Notes: generated from the sequence alone by a model not told the origin. A stretch of DNA of 64,000 bases from Monarcha castaneiventris obscurior (GCA_026261815.1 JAMPIT010000437.1:5778001-5842000); one strand, 5' to 3'; counted from the stretch's first letter, positions 1-13,909 are shown. Numbers and translations: made by a program.

Positions 1-448
1 ATATATGACAAGGTTTAAGTTCAAGTTACGTGTAACTTGGCTCCAAAAGGCATTCAGGGTGAGTATGAAACGGGCATAAATTCCACGTCCAAAAGAGGCA
101 GAAGCTGAAACACGGAATACTTCGGGCACTGCGTACATTTATATCCATAACCAGCAGAACTTACCAGGGCAAAACAGATGGATAAAGGTGGTAAAATTGA
201 TAGGCAGAAAGCAGGTTATCTCCTGGGACAGGTGGGTTGAGAGTCCATGGCAAGACTGAGTTTTTGGAGCCCGTTTAGAGAGCGTGTCAGGAGGGCATGG
301 CTGGAGAGGAGTGACCTGTGCCTCGAGCCACGCTCCCCAAGCAATGTCTGCAACTCCAAAATGTCATTACACTGGAAAAGGCCCTGCTCTCCAAAGGGAT
401 GAATGCATTTGGATGTGGAAGTCTCTACAGTTTATAATAAATGCTGAA

Positions 449-669
449 GGTCATAAGATGCAGACCTTCAAAAGTACAGAAACGCCCACCACCAGTTTCA
501 GTGGGCAGTGTGCTGTTGAGTTCTCAAAAGTGAATTTGTGATGAAAATATGCATAATTTTCAATGAGATCTGACTTCTTTAAGCTACTTTCTAAAATGGC
601 ACTCAGATTTCTACTGTCTTCTATTTCTTCTAAGTGCTTTTGAAATTCATCTGGTTTTGCTTTCTCACT
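449..669 (-). other. Exon-like open frame on minus strand, unrecognised
   Basis: On the minus strand a good 3' splice signal ends at 670: a pyrimidine-rich run (complement of 673-700) followed by CAG. It leads into an open frame beginning SEKAKPDEFQKHLEEIEDS. The first ~45 residues are rich in Glu, Lys, Ser and Leu and look like a charged helix, unlike the usual translations of this AT-rich intron. The only downstream donor candidate near 450 (AAG before GTCTGC) is weak. I do not recognise the protein. It could be an exon of an antisense transcript, a decayed exon, or chance; chance is the default. Confidence 0.15.
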
Positions 670-3149
670 CTGTATGAAAAAGGGGGTGGTAAAGAAGTGT
701 ATCTTTATTCTGTTGCTGCACATCTGCCAGATGCAGGTCAGCTCTTGAGTGATCACTGCCACTTAATTGAATTATTCAGCAGATCTGTGTTTATAATGAC
801 TGGAATTTTTTTCCCCCCTCTCCTTCCCCAGATTAAAGAGGAATGTGCCATGTTTGCTGTTTAGTGTCCCCTCTGCCTCCTGGGTGACTTTTTTCTTGCC
901 CTACCTTCAGTAAGAAAACAAAGGGAAAGAGTCTGGCACACCCTGCTCGGGAGTTACAGGGATCACTGTCACTGACTTCAAGTTACTGTCACTAGCTACC
1001 AAGATTCTGATCATCATATATTTTGCTAAGGTTTTATGTTTTAAAATGGCAAATGTTTGGTTTTCTGCAAAGTGAACCAAAAACCTACTTTTTTTTGATT
1101 GTTTTTTCAGTTAAGATTTGAATTGAATACACCAAAATCTAAAGGGACAAAGCTATAAAAGCACAGTAAGTAGCAGAAATACAGTCCTATCAGAGACTTC
1201 TGAGATTTTAACTCCTATTACATAATTTGGCATATTTTTCATTAAAAAATTGTATTGTTTTGCATCTTTGACAGTTTTGAACATTTCAATAGAAGAAATA
1301 CAGAAGGTAGTATTTTTATTTTATATGAAATTATTTCAATTTTATTGCTTCAAAACCATATAAAAATGAAACAATCCTATTTTATTTGGAAAATGTGGGG
1401 CTATCATAATCTTTTAGGAGGTTGTAATTTTGGGGTTGACTTCTGTAAATTAAATGAATAAACACAGATTCATGTTGAATAGTAAGAATAAAAGAAACAG
1501 AGTCATGTTGATGTCAGTGATAACACCGTCTGTACATTATTTTTCAGATTAGCTAATTGCTCTCCCATTTTTAAAATTCTTGTAGCCTTATTGTGCTTTA
1601 CTCAATAATTACTTTCCAAAATTGTACATCTTGGTTACTATCAGATCCACAGGTTTTTTTAGGTACATCTCTCCATGATTAAAACTGGGATGGGGGCACA
1701 GACAGAAGAGTCTTTGCTTTGCTCTCCAGCCAGTCTACGTTTCAGCTGTGCTTTTCGTCCTGTGTATTCTCACTCAAATGCTTCCTTCACTATCATTTTC
1801 CCCCCCTCGAGCAATAGGGAGGTTTAAATCCCTTCGTAACACATCCAGTTGTAACTAACTGTCCTTTAGAGGCGTATCTGTCCCTTATTCCAGCTGGTAA
1901 TATCACTTGCACAATCTCCCAAATCCATCTCTGGTGAGAATTGATTTGTCACTGGTGCCTGCTGCCATCCATAACTTCAGCTTAATTCTTCAAAGGGCTT
2001 TGGGAGAGCAGGCAGCAGCTGCTCTCCTGTGTGTCATGGCCAAGGAACAAAAGTGCCAGTGCAGTGAGAAGAGGATTTTTACTTGTTTTTTCTCAAAGTG
2101 AAGCGAGAAGCTTCCATATCCAAGTGTTTCTTGTTCCCTGATCAGTTGTAATCAGTACTGCTAAAACCTTGGGGCTTCGAATCTTTTTTGTCAGGTAAAG
2201 CCTGTGAAATACATACCTGAGGAGCAAAGAGAGCCTGGAACTTCTTCAAAAATTTTAGTTTTGGAGATTTAGGCTGAATGAAGTCCACAGGCTGCTGCTT
2301 GGTGAGATTTGTCCCAGGAATGAGGAATCACTGCAGGAGCAGAGCCTCCTCAGGAAGGGTGTGAGGAAAGGAGGGTGCTAGTGACTGCTTCCCTGGGTAG
2401 AGACCCATTTAGTGCCTGCTCCTGTTAACAGCTCCTGTTAATTAATAGCTATGCCTGACCTCTCCATGGCTGCTGGTAGCAGTGTGCTGGCCCAGGCCCC
2501 TGCTCACTTCATTCATGATCAGTTGTGTCCCCTGTACACAAATTCTGGTTTTTGTCACACCAACAGCTGAAAAGAGCATTGCAAAAAGCAAATCCCAGTG
2601 AGAACTCGTCCTATTCCCTCCTGTATATCAGTCCCAGGTATTTCTTGTGTTGCAATCAAAAATACAAGTGTTAAATCTAGTTAGGCTCAGTCTGAAGCCT
2701 GGCCTACAGCATCTTTGGAAATGGATGTCGGTGTATTCCCAGGTAACCAGGAGCTGAGTGAGCTCTCTAGATCTGTTTCATTCCCACACTGTGGAATCAC
2801 TTGGGATTCTCTTCATTCACATGATAATTTTGAATGTGTATTTATAAGTACAAAGCCCCTATTGAAAGGAGATAAGAGTAATATCAAACAAGGGAAAGTT
2901 CCCACTTTTTCGCCTGCCACCTCCCCATCGAAGAATGGCTCTGGGAGCATGGGGAGGTGTCTTTTGTGGAAGAAAGATGCCCTGTGTGACCCAAGTGCTA
3001 TCTGTGGAACAGAGAATATAAATTTAGGCTTCAGATACACACTTATGTCAAATATGATTTCTTTTTAAACCAAAAAATAGGTTATATCTGTACTTCAGAG
3101 GTGTTAATAGAAAGCCTTGTGTGTTTTATCATTTTCTTTGGTTTAATTC

Positions 3150-3224
3150 TTTTTTTTTATTTTGTTTTTTTTTTCTTCAGATGAAAAAAGGATGCATTAT
3201 ATCAATATAATGCTTGAGAAAGAG
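3150..3224 (+). other. Pseudoexon-like segment with internal palindrome
   Basis: A long T-rich tract at 3150-3178 ends in CAG at 3178-3180, a strong 3' splice signal. It is followed by 44 nt (3181-3224) and then a donor-like GAG before GTGTAA. The body contains the 20-nt near-perfect palindrome at 3194-3213 (9-bp arms, 2-nt centre). The frame opening with the ATG at 3181 stops after nine codons, so this is not a normal coding exon. It is an intronic pseudoexon candidate only. Confidence 0.2.
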
Positions 3225-6200
3225 GTGTAAATTTGATCCTCTTAGAGTCAGCTGCAGCATATGCTTATGATACTCCTTTTCTTTGTTGAAGAAATGTCTT
3301 AGGTTATGGTTTACTTACCACTGAAAGGATGTGTTTCAAGTGCACCATGTATTTCCCTGAGAACAATTTTTCTTTTCAGTTGATTATTTTTTTAATGGTA
3401 ACCATAAAATATACTGATTTTTAGATGTTTGATTTGTGAATCATTTACAGTAAAAATCCGATTTTTTGTAACTGTATCCTTTGTAAATTAAGTACACAGC
3501 CTTGCCTTAAAATAATTTTTCTAAGCAATACGTTTGATTTCCTGAGCAATAAGTGTGATATGTTAAAGAATTAGAATCAATAAACTATATTATGCCACAT
3601 CAGCATAATAAGTCCCTTGATAAATTTACTATCTGTCGCAGCCCAGATGAATGGCTTTGGTTTGCTGCCTCGTGTGTTCCATGAAAAAGTGACACCAGTT
3701 TTTGATAGGCTATAAAGTATAAATTAATTTTGCTCTGATCTCTTATTTTGGAATTGCATAATCGTATTTATTTTGAAGTTAAAGATTACCTTGCTGGAAT
3801 TGCCTCACACTCCTCATAACAGAAGTGTGGTTAGGGTTTAAAGTGTGAACCAATTTCCATAGCCATTAGCCTCTTTTACCATTGCTGCTGAAAGTGTGGG
3901 GCAATTTAGTCCCAATTAGAACAGCAATTCTGAATTCTACTAGTGCTACTTTCCCTAATAGATGATGAAATGAGCTGTGCCAGCATGGCTCAGGGAGTAA
4001 TTTGTTTTTTAAAGGTTTGGCATTCCACATTCCTGCCTGTTTGGGTAACAGAGGGGTTGGGGAGAGCCTGATGATTCCTTGAATCCTTCTGTCATCTGGG
4101 CTGCTCCAGGACATCTTGCTCTCCCCTTTGCCTGTAGGTGTCTTTTCAGTTTGGAAAGCTCAGATTTTTAAGGAATCCTTTCTGTTTCAGTGACAAACTG
4201 GAAGGGATGGTGAAACATCTATGGATGTTAAAGATCCATCCATTTTAAGAAACTTTTGGTGAGTGATAGTCTCTGTACTTGACTTTACCTGAAAAACAGA
4301 AATACTTGACTTGACATTTCTGAGCAACTCCGACACTGATGGTGGCTAAAAGGCAGTATTTAGAGGCTAAAGAGTTATTTACGTTGCCATCTATCATTTT
4401 TATAGATTTAACCAAACCACATTTTTCCTGACAGGAAGAACCTGAAGGAAAAAGAAAACCACAGCCTGCTGAGATGACAACCAGTTTTCATTGTAGGCCA
4501 CTTGCTTCCATTTGGGAAAAAACCATAGGCTGCAGAAATTGGACAAAGTTGTCTTTCACTGTCCAGTCCTTGCAAGTCAATACAAGGAGGATCAGTAATT
4601 TTGGCTGGTGGTCTCAGGGACATGATTATAACAATAGTGAGGAACAAACCTTGCAGAACAAACCCCCTCAACAATTTAATTAGTGGCGCATGGACTGTCT
4701 CCTAATTGCCTGAACGACTGCACGGGTTTCTCCTGTCTTGGCTCTGAACTTCCCAGCGTTACAGTGTGCTCAGAGGGTGGATTTTTCCTTCAGAGGAGGC
4801 TGTGGCAGAGGGCATTGCAAAGAGTCCTTAAAATTTCTGAAGCACCAAGCCCTGGCAGATTGCTGTTTAGGATGCACCTCTCATCAGCATGGTTTAAAAC
4901 TGAAGTCCATGGATACTCCTGAGATCCAGCCTTTTGGTGGAATCTGCAGTTCCATGGTAGGCACTGCAACAATAAGCAGTTAGTTTCCTGCCTGTACACA
5001 TAAATCAAATTAACGAAGCCCTGAGGGGAAGGAGTTTTCTCAGCCCTTTTTGGTGGTGCTCTGACAGGCTGTTCCCCACATCAGCACCTATGACAGCTAT
5101 TTGCTGGAAGCCTGTTAAGTCAGACTGTTGCTGAATTTAACTGGCTGCAATTTGTTGTACTGTATTAAGTTACTGTGCATGCAGCATTTGTAACTGAAGG
5201 TTGCTGGGGAACATTGCTCAGGATCGATCAGGGATAATGAAATTGATAGTGTCTGAATAATAATCAATTTTAATAGTAGTATTTTGCTGTAGTCTTCCGT
5301 TAAGGGGCTTCTATTCTCAGTTCAATTCTCTTTGAAAGCTGATGAGTTTCTGTAATGAAACAAATATGGATTGCATTGAAAGGTGGGGCTTTCCCTGGCA
5401 ATATTGGAATGTGTGGAGTGTAAGACTTTTCAAAATTAAACAAGTTGGCTTTTTAAAATTTCTAGAGTACTGTTTGTGGACAAGAAGTTAAATAATGCCC
5501 CCTGCTCTGTGCATATGTCTGATTTCTCTCAGTCTCAGTAATGGGTGATCTTTAAATATACATTTTCAAGTCTCATCCTTCATGGAAGCTGATGTTTCCT
5601 TTGGGCATATGCAGTTGCCACAAATTTACATGTGTTCCTGTCCAAGTTAAAATACCGACTCATACTCTGCTTGGTTTATGAGTATTTCTTCAAAGCTGAA
5701 GAGGTTGTAATTTTCCAGTGAGATGGAATTTTTTCTATCCATTCTTTTTTCCTTTTAGTGAAATATAAAAATAGAAAAGTGAATTGAAATGTCACTATCA
5801 AAACAGAGTGTTTGAATAGCTCAGAAGCAAAACTTTCTGGAAATCTTTTTTTCTTGGAGACCTCATGATTTTTGTTCCTTTTTGAGGAATCTGGGGGGTG
5901 TGTGCTGACATTTTCCCACAAAGCAATGTCTGGTCCTTGAACAACTTGATGTCTGCTTATCTTTTGTGAAAGTTTGTTACTTAACAGAGTAGAGAAGATA
6001 ACAGGAAGAAAAGTGAGTGTCTTGTTTCAGCTTTTTTAATGGATGCTCAAACTTCATTGGCCATCTGGCTAAGTGGGCTGTGTGAGGCTTTAGGAGAAAG
6101 GTCTCTATTGCTGAAGGGGTCAGGACCCCATCAAAGATAGACTTCTCTCCAGGAAATTTGGCAAAGCTCTTCAGATGGGAGTTTGCAATAATTATAGTAT

Positions 6201-7099
6201 TTTACTGAGATCTGGGTCTAGAGAAAGAAAGTGAATTGGAATGATTTTCCTCTGGAAGTTGGGGCATGGCTGCAGACCCTGCAGTAATCCTCCCTTATAA
6301 TACAGACCTGATGAAATGGCCAGAGTTTTGAAGCACATTACCTTGACTCAACAGTCCAGTACTGGTGGTGTGCTCTAGGCAACATCACATTTTGCTGCTG
6401 CTTCAGGTGACAAACTGGACCCCATAGACTGGAGAAGCCCAGGACTTAATCAAAATTTGAACAGGTGAGACAGTGAGAAGGATCAATACTTAAGAATGTA
6501 TGAGGAGTCCATGAAAATGTCAGTGTGCCTTTGATGGAAAGTGTCTTCTTTGTTCCGATGGGGAAGCTGTGCTTTAGCAGAGAGCTCAGATATTTAGTTA
6601 CAATTGTGGCCGAGGCTGGAAGGTGTTCCCAGAGATTCTGGAATCTGTTTCTTGTCGAAGGCTATGTGAGCCAGGGCTGATGCAGTGCAGATTGAGAGCA
6701 TTTAATTATTGAAATAGTTGGTCGAGTGCTATTTGCAAGTAAAAGGTGGTAGCTCTGGGAAGTCACTTGTTTCATGGTCATTTGTTAGTAATCGTTATTG
6801 AATGCTTTTATTTTTAATAAATGCCAGCCTGGGTGATGGGCCTTGTGATGTGCATTATTAAATAAATAGGCAGGCTTCAAAAAAGGCCATACAGGTCATG
6901 AACAAAGTTTCTGTTCCCTGTCAACTATTTAGGGAACGAAGCAAGGAGCTGAATTATTCATGACATGCTTAGTGCAAGGCAAACGGAACCTGCTGCTGTG
7001 TTGCTAGCAGTGCAAATAGTGGCCCAAAATATACAAATGGTTTTCTTCTGTATTATCATGCCTGGTTTTCTTTACTAATATTTCTGGAAACTATTTAAG

Positions 7100-7115
7100 A
7101 AAATTAAACCCTGTG

Positions 7116-7146
<31 letters not shown>

Positions 7147-7149
7147 AAA
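7100..7149 (+). repeat. Poly(A) run of 29 with short flanking direct repeats
   Basis: A pure run of 29 A occupies 7116-7144, the longest homopolymer in the window. AAAATTAAA occurs just before it (7100-7108) and again overlapping its end (7141-7149). CR1 LINEs do not leave poly(A) tails, so this could be the tail of an unrecognised retrocopy with a target-site duplication, or simply slippage. No gene-like sequence is recognisable just upstream. Confidence 0.6.
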
Positions 7150-7290
7150 TCTGCATGATTCCTCAGGATCCTAGCACAGATCCTGCAGGGGATATTGTTT
7201 CTAAATTATTCAGTTTATATGCTAAGAAGATAGATAAGGCATGATGTTAATACAGGTATTCATTTTGTTCTTGTGGAAAAAATGTGTGTT

Positions 7291-7303
7291 AAAAAAAAAA
7301 AAA
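7291..7303. repeat. Poly(A) run (13)
   Basis: A short A homopolymer about 150 bp after the larger A29 run. It is low-complexity sequence with no sign of function. Confidence 0.7.
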
Positions 7304-7623
7304 TTGAATAACTTTTGTAAAGGCTGGTTCCTGCAGACAGAAACACATATATTTGTATAGCTGTCCATTTCTATATGGGGTTTTGTGCCTATGTGAATAC
7401 ACAAGTGTAATTTTGCATAATAGGTGAAGTTCTGTCCTTTACACAGCATTTCTCAAAGCTATTGTGTATTCCAGTGCTTGGCACCACTTCTCCCTGTGGT
7501 CATGGCTGAAACCCAATTGCCTTCTCATCCCAGGGCCAGAAGTACTTCCTGTGTACATAGCTCCTTTGAAACTGTAAGAACTCAAAGTACCATGATGGCT
7601 TTGTCATACATGCCCAGAGAGTT

Positions 7624-7674
7624 GTTAAGGACAATATAAATATATATATATATATATGTTAAGGACTATATAAA
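7624..7674. repeat. 17-bp direct repeats separated by (TA)n
   Basis: A 17-bp unit at 7624-7640 (GTTAAGGACAATATAAA) recurs at 7658-7674 with one mismatch. The two copies are separated by an alternating TA run at 7641-7657. The 34-bp period suggests a local tandem duplication containing a TA microsatellite. Confidence 0.75.
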
Positions 7675-10600
7675 CATAGCTTGGGTGGGTGATCTCGTTC
7701 ATATCGACATGAGTATTATAGAGAATCTAAGATGAAGTTAGGTGATTACAGTGCAGCAGTATTTCCACATAAAAATAAATACCTGGTGAAGAATCCAGCA
7801 TTACATGACATTTTAAAGTACACAGCACAGAAAAGGTGATGAATGGAACCAACTCTGTTATGGCTTTGTCTTGTTGTTGGCTGAAGAAGCCAAAATCTTA
7901 GGGTTCAACACAAGACAGAATATGTCTGTGGCATAGGCAAGGTGAGGTGAGATGATTTAGGGATTTATTTCTGATGTTTGTTTTTTCCTGATCTCTGTGT
8001 TTCATCAGTCTTTTCAGAGCTTGTATTGAAGCATACCAAGATGAATAAAATTTGCTATTAAATGTTTGAATTAACACTTTTTTTCCTTTATTCTTGAGCT
8101 ATTTTAGCTAGGATGCCTGAGAGGGCTTGATATTAATAGCCTGTCCTGATTAACAAACTGAACTAAACCAGAGGATTTGAGCTCTGATGGCTGCAGGAGC
8201 TGGGGTGGAGCCTTGTCACAGAGCTCCTGGAAGGCACAGGGAGCTGTTCATGGCACTGTGAACATGCTGGGCATTATCTGGGATTTGCAGCTCTCCACTA
8301 GCAAAACTTATTTTTTTTTCAGAATCAGACTCTGTTAAAACAAGAATCATTTGGTATTATTCTAGAAATACAAAGCTAAATAAATTAAATCCTCCTTTAG
8401 TCTTGTGGATTTGGAAATTGGTTTTACATGCTTTCGTCGCATCCTGCCTGTATTAGTCTAACTCCCTTTTCCCAGTTTTTTGCCAGCACTGCCACTGCAG
8501 CAGCTGTGTACAGATCACAGATTCCTGAGGAGGAATGAGGCTCATGGAGGGCTGGGTCTCTTTTCTGTCTCTCTCATTTCCTCCTGACTCAGTGTGTCTT
8601 GACGTTACAAAGGTTTCTCTGTGTGGGAAACAGTTAATCGGATCAGGGTGAGTCACACCAGGATTAAATGCTGGCGGTAGCATTGGATCCCTTCCCCTCA
8701 GTTAACATAATTAAGACTGACATTAAAGATCAAATTATCCTATATCAAATTAGGAAAGTGAGAAACTCCTCAGTGACATTCCTGCACAGTGCTGGCCCTG
8801 CCTTGCTAAGGAGGCTGTGGGGTCCTGCCAGAGGAGCCCCGAGGTGCCCTGGTGCTCCAGAGCTCTGGGTCTCATTTGTGGAAGGTTCCTCCTTGCCCAG
8901 CTGGGCTTTCTGCCTCCCTAAAATTATCAAATCTGGTCATTTACCAAATCACTCTGGGGGAATGCTGGAATTTTTCCAGCAGGACTGTGGAATTGTATGT
9001 ACCAAATCTAAATGCCTTGCTGCTTGGCTGCCTTTCCTCAGTGACCTTTCCTGCACTGCCTCAGGGTTCTCCCAGGGCATCTCATCTGGGCTGGGCACAC
9101 CTATCCAGCAAAGGGTGTGATGGCACCAGCATCTCCTGACTTCTGAGGAACTTCACATGAGCCTCCTTTGCTCACATGTGCTTAGTGTTTCCAAAAGAGG
9201 TGAATCTCTTTGAGATCTGGTCGTGTTTGCATCCTCTTAGATGAGAGTAGCTGATATTCCTGCAACACCTGTTAGCACAGAGGGATGTTCTTTAAGTTTC
9301 CTTATACACTTGCTCCAAATTTATATTATCCTCCAAAGAATTCAGAATGTTTGCACTGAAATTTGGTTACTGAATAACCCAGCCTGCCCCGAGAGAATTA
9401 ACATCAGCATTAGGTTATATACTGGATCTCTTGGTGCATAAAGACATTTCAACGCCGTCTGTTCATTGTGTGTTAGACAATGGTTTCTGGCTGCATTATA
9501 TTATGTGACTCTTAGTTCAGCAGAGGTAGAAAACAGATTTATCTAAAGATGAAAGTTAAGTACTTGTTATGTGCTGTTGTGCCACTCATGAAGAGTGACT
9601 TTGGGACAAGAATGGTGATATTCCATCAGTAATTGAAGATCTGTTATCCCAAAGGAAACATAGATTATTTTTCCAGGATGAGAGGAAAGCAGTTTCAGGC
9701 ACAGAGGGATGGCAACAATTGCCATAAAGTTTCCTGTAGCTGTACACGAATAGTTTCAGTTTCTTATGCCAGACTGTGATACAGGATGTAAATAGTGCCT
9801 CTTAAAACTACTAAAAAGATAACTTAAAAGAAAAAGTGGGACCTTAGCAAGAATTGCAGGGCAGCTATTCCAGAAGCAACAAAAGTATGTTGTAGTATTG
9901 TTTGTAATCCTTTAAAGAGATGACTTGATAGTAATAAAGGATTAATGTTCCTCACCAGATAGCTAGGACAGGTCTTTATGCTTTTATTTGGTATTACAAA
10001 CAATGCATTAACTTCTCCTCATCTGTGAATGCTATTAAAGTTTGTTATTAAAGTTTGCCAGAAAAGCTCTTATTTTATTTTGCCTCCACTGATGTTTGAA
10101 ATCATGGAAACATTCGTGTGTGCTCAATATTGGTTTGTTGTTATTACAGCTGAGAGGGAGCTGATGGATCTCTGTTAGCACGGGTTTGAGACAATTTGTG
10201 AAAATACAGTAAAATCAAATGATTTTTACTTACAGCATTACTTGAACACTAGCTTTGAGAGAGATCACATTCTACTACATACGGAAAATTACAGTGAGTA
10301 CTTCTTCACAAGTAATGATGTGGCTCTGGTTTTATGAAATGGAGGAAAGCTCCGTGGAGAGATCCTGATTTGAAGTCAATGTAACAAAGTTCTCAGTTGC
10401 TTTTCCCTGTTTACCAGCAGAATTTGAGACCCACTGGAAATATTTTCTCTCACCAGCCTTGGATACATGCAAATGTTAAAGTATAGCTTCACAAAACAGT
10501 TATCTCTATAGCTGAAAGTCTGAATTTTCAGAGAAGGCTTAATTATTTAGGAAAAGCGAAGATTGAATGAAGACAAGAAAAGCTCCTTGATGGTATTCAA

Positions 10601-10899
10601 TTTGCCTTTCAGAATGTGTGTTCTATAATAATGTTTTGATTTAATCAAATTCATTATCTGTATTTTATTTTTCCTTAAGAAAGAACAAAAAATCCAACCA
10701 AAAGACAGGCATGAATTATTGCACGAATATTATTATGCACTGGGAATCAAAAAAGTCTGAGCTAATGCTGTTTAGACCCTTCTTTAAAGAAATAATCAAA
10801 TAAATTAATTTTTCCATGAATATCATGTGAAATTTTTCTCCTTATATTATTAGATTTGAGCAGAAGGGACTAGTTCACTAAATATGGATTCAGTACTTC

Positions 10900-10926
10900 A
10901 GTAATTTAGTAATTCACTAAATTACT
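10900..10926. repeat. Inverted repeat, 11-bp perfect arms
   Basis: AGTAATTTAGT at 10900-10910 is the exact reverse complement of 10916-10926, with a 5-nt centre. It is AT-rich, so it may extrude weakly, and is more likely a chance or mutational palindrome than a functional structure. Confidence 0.7.
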
Positions 10927-13909
10927 ATGGTTCCCATCAGAAAGAACTCAAAAAAACCTAATAAAAATAATTTGGAATTAAAATGAATTATACATATCAT
11001 TTTAAGCAGTATATTGACAGTCACTAAAGTGGAGCTGTGTTTCTTAGAGGGGTTGGAAGTCACATGCAGAACTAAGGTAAATTGTATCCTTTTTAAATGC
11101 TCCTGAACTGTTTTCCCTGGTTTTGCCACTGAAAGGGAGCCCCTCCAGTTTGCAGCCCCCCTTGTAATGGTCTAGATGTACAACTAGTTATTTAACTAAG
11201 TCCTCTTTCAGAGCAGATTTAAACATTTTTCATTATTTTTTTCATGTTTCCTAGTATGCACTTATTTTCCTGAATTTTCTAGGATTGTTCTGAATTAGCA
11301 ATTGTGTAACTTAGCTCTTTTATTTAACTTTCCATTATTTATAGCTAACGGTGGGGATATTTTAATATTTCAATTTTGTTAGGTGACATGTCTAGCATGT
11401 CTTGGCACACCTGAGGAATAGGGAATAACACACTTGGATTTATTTTTTCACATGGTTTCTCAGAGACAAGCCCCAGCAAGATTGAATTAGGTAATTTATA
11501 GCATTGATATGCACTTGTTTTTTGAAATCTTTTTTTAAAAGTCGTACCTCTGTGCATAGAGGGACCAGAATAACTAAAGACCATTAATGTATGGATTTTA
11601 AAAATCTAGTTTATCAGGTGTGCAGGCTGGGAGGTCTCTGGGGTGGTGAGTGATTTTACTTGCTCTTTATGCAGTGGCTGGTGTTCTGGAGTCTTGAACT
11701 CAGATTCCTCTGTTTTGAGCCACTAAAATGCCAGTAACCAGTAGTAACACTGCCTTTGTTTTCCTAAAATTAATGCCTGCATGTGTAGCTTACGCTCCTT
11801 AATTTTGAATGCAGCCTTTGCCATAATTGTAGAAAATGAGAAAATTGAGAGCACAGAGTTGGAGAGAGGGTGAAGCTACCGCTGCTAAGGAAACCTTAAT
11901 TGTTGAAGTTCAAGTTAAAAGGCTGAATATTCAGAATTGTATCAGACTGCAACCTCCTGCTTGTGCCATTTAAAAATGATTGGGCACTTCAGTTTAATTT
12001 GCTTGAAGGTGAAGAGCTTATGAGACGTATTTGAACCTAGAAATAATTCTGACAGCTAATTTTTACATGCATGAAGAAGAAGTTTTATAGTGGAAACCTT
12101 GACTTTTAGTGCTGTAGAGCTGTCATAAAGGCCCTAATGATTTCTGACTTAATTATGTGTCTGAACACTTAGGCTGATACGCATTCACTACCCTTTAGAG
12201 ATTCATGTCGAAGTACCAAATACTGGATGCAGTCTTTGGCTGTGAAACCTGCTTTGCTTTACCTCTCAGCCTGCACAGCTCTGCTGAGATCTAGCAGACA
12301 GATTCTGTTCTTGTTAGTATTTTACATCTCGTTTAAGCCTCCACTCACACCTCCCTGATTTATAAATAAACTGCATAAGCGCGTTAGACCTCGCTTGCTG
12401 CTTGTGTAAAATGATTTGGGGCAACTGTTAGGAAAAACCCTTCTGTATTTGCAGCAACACTCTCTGTGTGCCCAACAGTGTGTTGGGTGAGTTGTTCCCA
12501 AAATGCTTTTGCAGCCCTGGGGATCCACAGTGAGTTACTGAGGTGGAAAAGAGGACCTGGACATTCAGCAGCGCTGGACTGGAGAGATGCTGCAGCAGCA
12601 GAGTTTTGCCCTCCACGTGCCTCTTCTGGGAAGGGCACATCCTAGGCTGACTTGAGAGACAAAAGAAGGTCTGGCCCCATAGGACAGGGCAGGCTCATCT
12701 CTTGCTGGCTGTGAAAACAAAATGGTGAAAGAGTCATTAGTAGAAAGCAACTTGTACTTCTCACTTGGTATCAAACCTGTTGGTTTAATAGTTAAGGAGT
12801 ATGAAATCAAAAAGGTTCAGCATCCAAGGGCTTCAGGCACGTTGATGAAAGATTGTTACCCTTGGGCTACAGTTAATTTAATTTTAAATATGTTTATTTT
12901 CACTTAGAAAGTTCATCTAGAGTTTGGATTGCTTCCCTGCTGAAGATAATTTGATTTCAGATTGCAGCAGTTTAGACGTACATAGATAGAAGAAAAATTC
13001 TTCCATAAAAGCTACACTGTATGTAAATCATCCTGTTCAGGCAAAGAGTTTGGTGCTAAGTTGCCACTTATGTCTTAAGAGTGAATAATTTATGGGTTTG
13101 AGATGATATTTTAGGATTCTGCTGCCCATGCCTGTTTTTTAATAGCTCGTGTGTCATCCAGCTGGCACATCCTCTGTGTTTGAAAGTCAGTGTTAAAGTT
13201 AAAAGGACTTAATGAAACAGAGTTTTCAGACAGAAGCATGTCGTGACATTACTATTTTTTGTGTCAGACATGCTAAATCTCATCTGAGTTCTCCCTGGGC
13301 TGCCAGAAATGTCAGTCCCAGTCTGCACGAAGTCTGTTTGGGTATGATGCATTATTTGCTGATGCCGTTTTCTTGTTTACACAAGTGGATTTGCATGGCT
13401 TGGTGCTCCAAATATTGGACTACTGAAAACCACCTGCATCTGCTGAGGTATTGAGAATAAAGCTCTGGAGGCTGGCCAGGTTTCTGCAGTGCTTTTGCTT
13501 ACGTGGTTGACAGTAACATCTGGTAACGCAGATGTTGAGTTCTGGAGAGCCATAATTATTCTGAGAGCAGGGAGAAGTTGTCACACGTAGTTATTATCAT
13601 GCTACTACCACAGGTATTAGTATCAAAGAGATCATTTTGTTCTTTGCTGACAGCATATGTTTTCTCAGCTTTGGAGATGTGCTAGTTTGATGCCATGGAA
13701 TAGGCAGAGTAAAAATTATCTTCGGGTTTTTAAGCAGTTTGAAGGTTAAAGAAGACCAAAGAGACAAAATATTTTGTTTCTTCAGAACACCAGTTTCCCT
13801 GAAATTGCAATTGCTGCCAGAATATGTTTCACACTGTGCCCTGGAGCTCCTCATAAATAAGTGGGATGAGGGAATAAGGGAAGTGCCTTAGCTCTGAGCA
13901 TCTCAGGTG

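Noticed and set aside
6045..6480. Stretch with a repeat-like feel, considered as an LTR
   Set aside because: No TG...CA termini, poly(A) signal order or known LTR words found.
8668..9120. A 150-codon + strand open frame
   Set aside because: No recognisable domain; composition is that of non-coding GC-richer intron.
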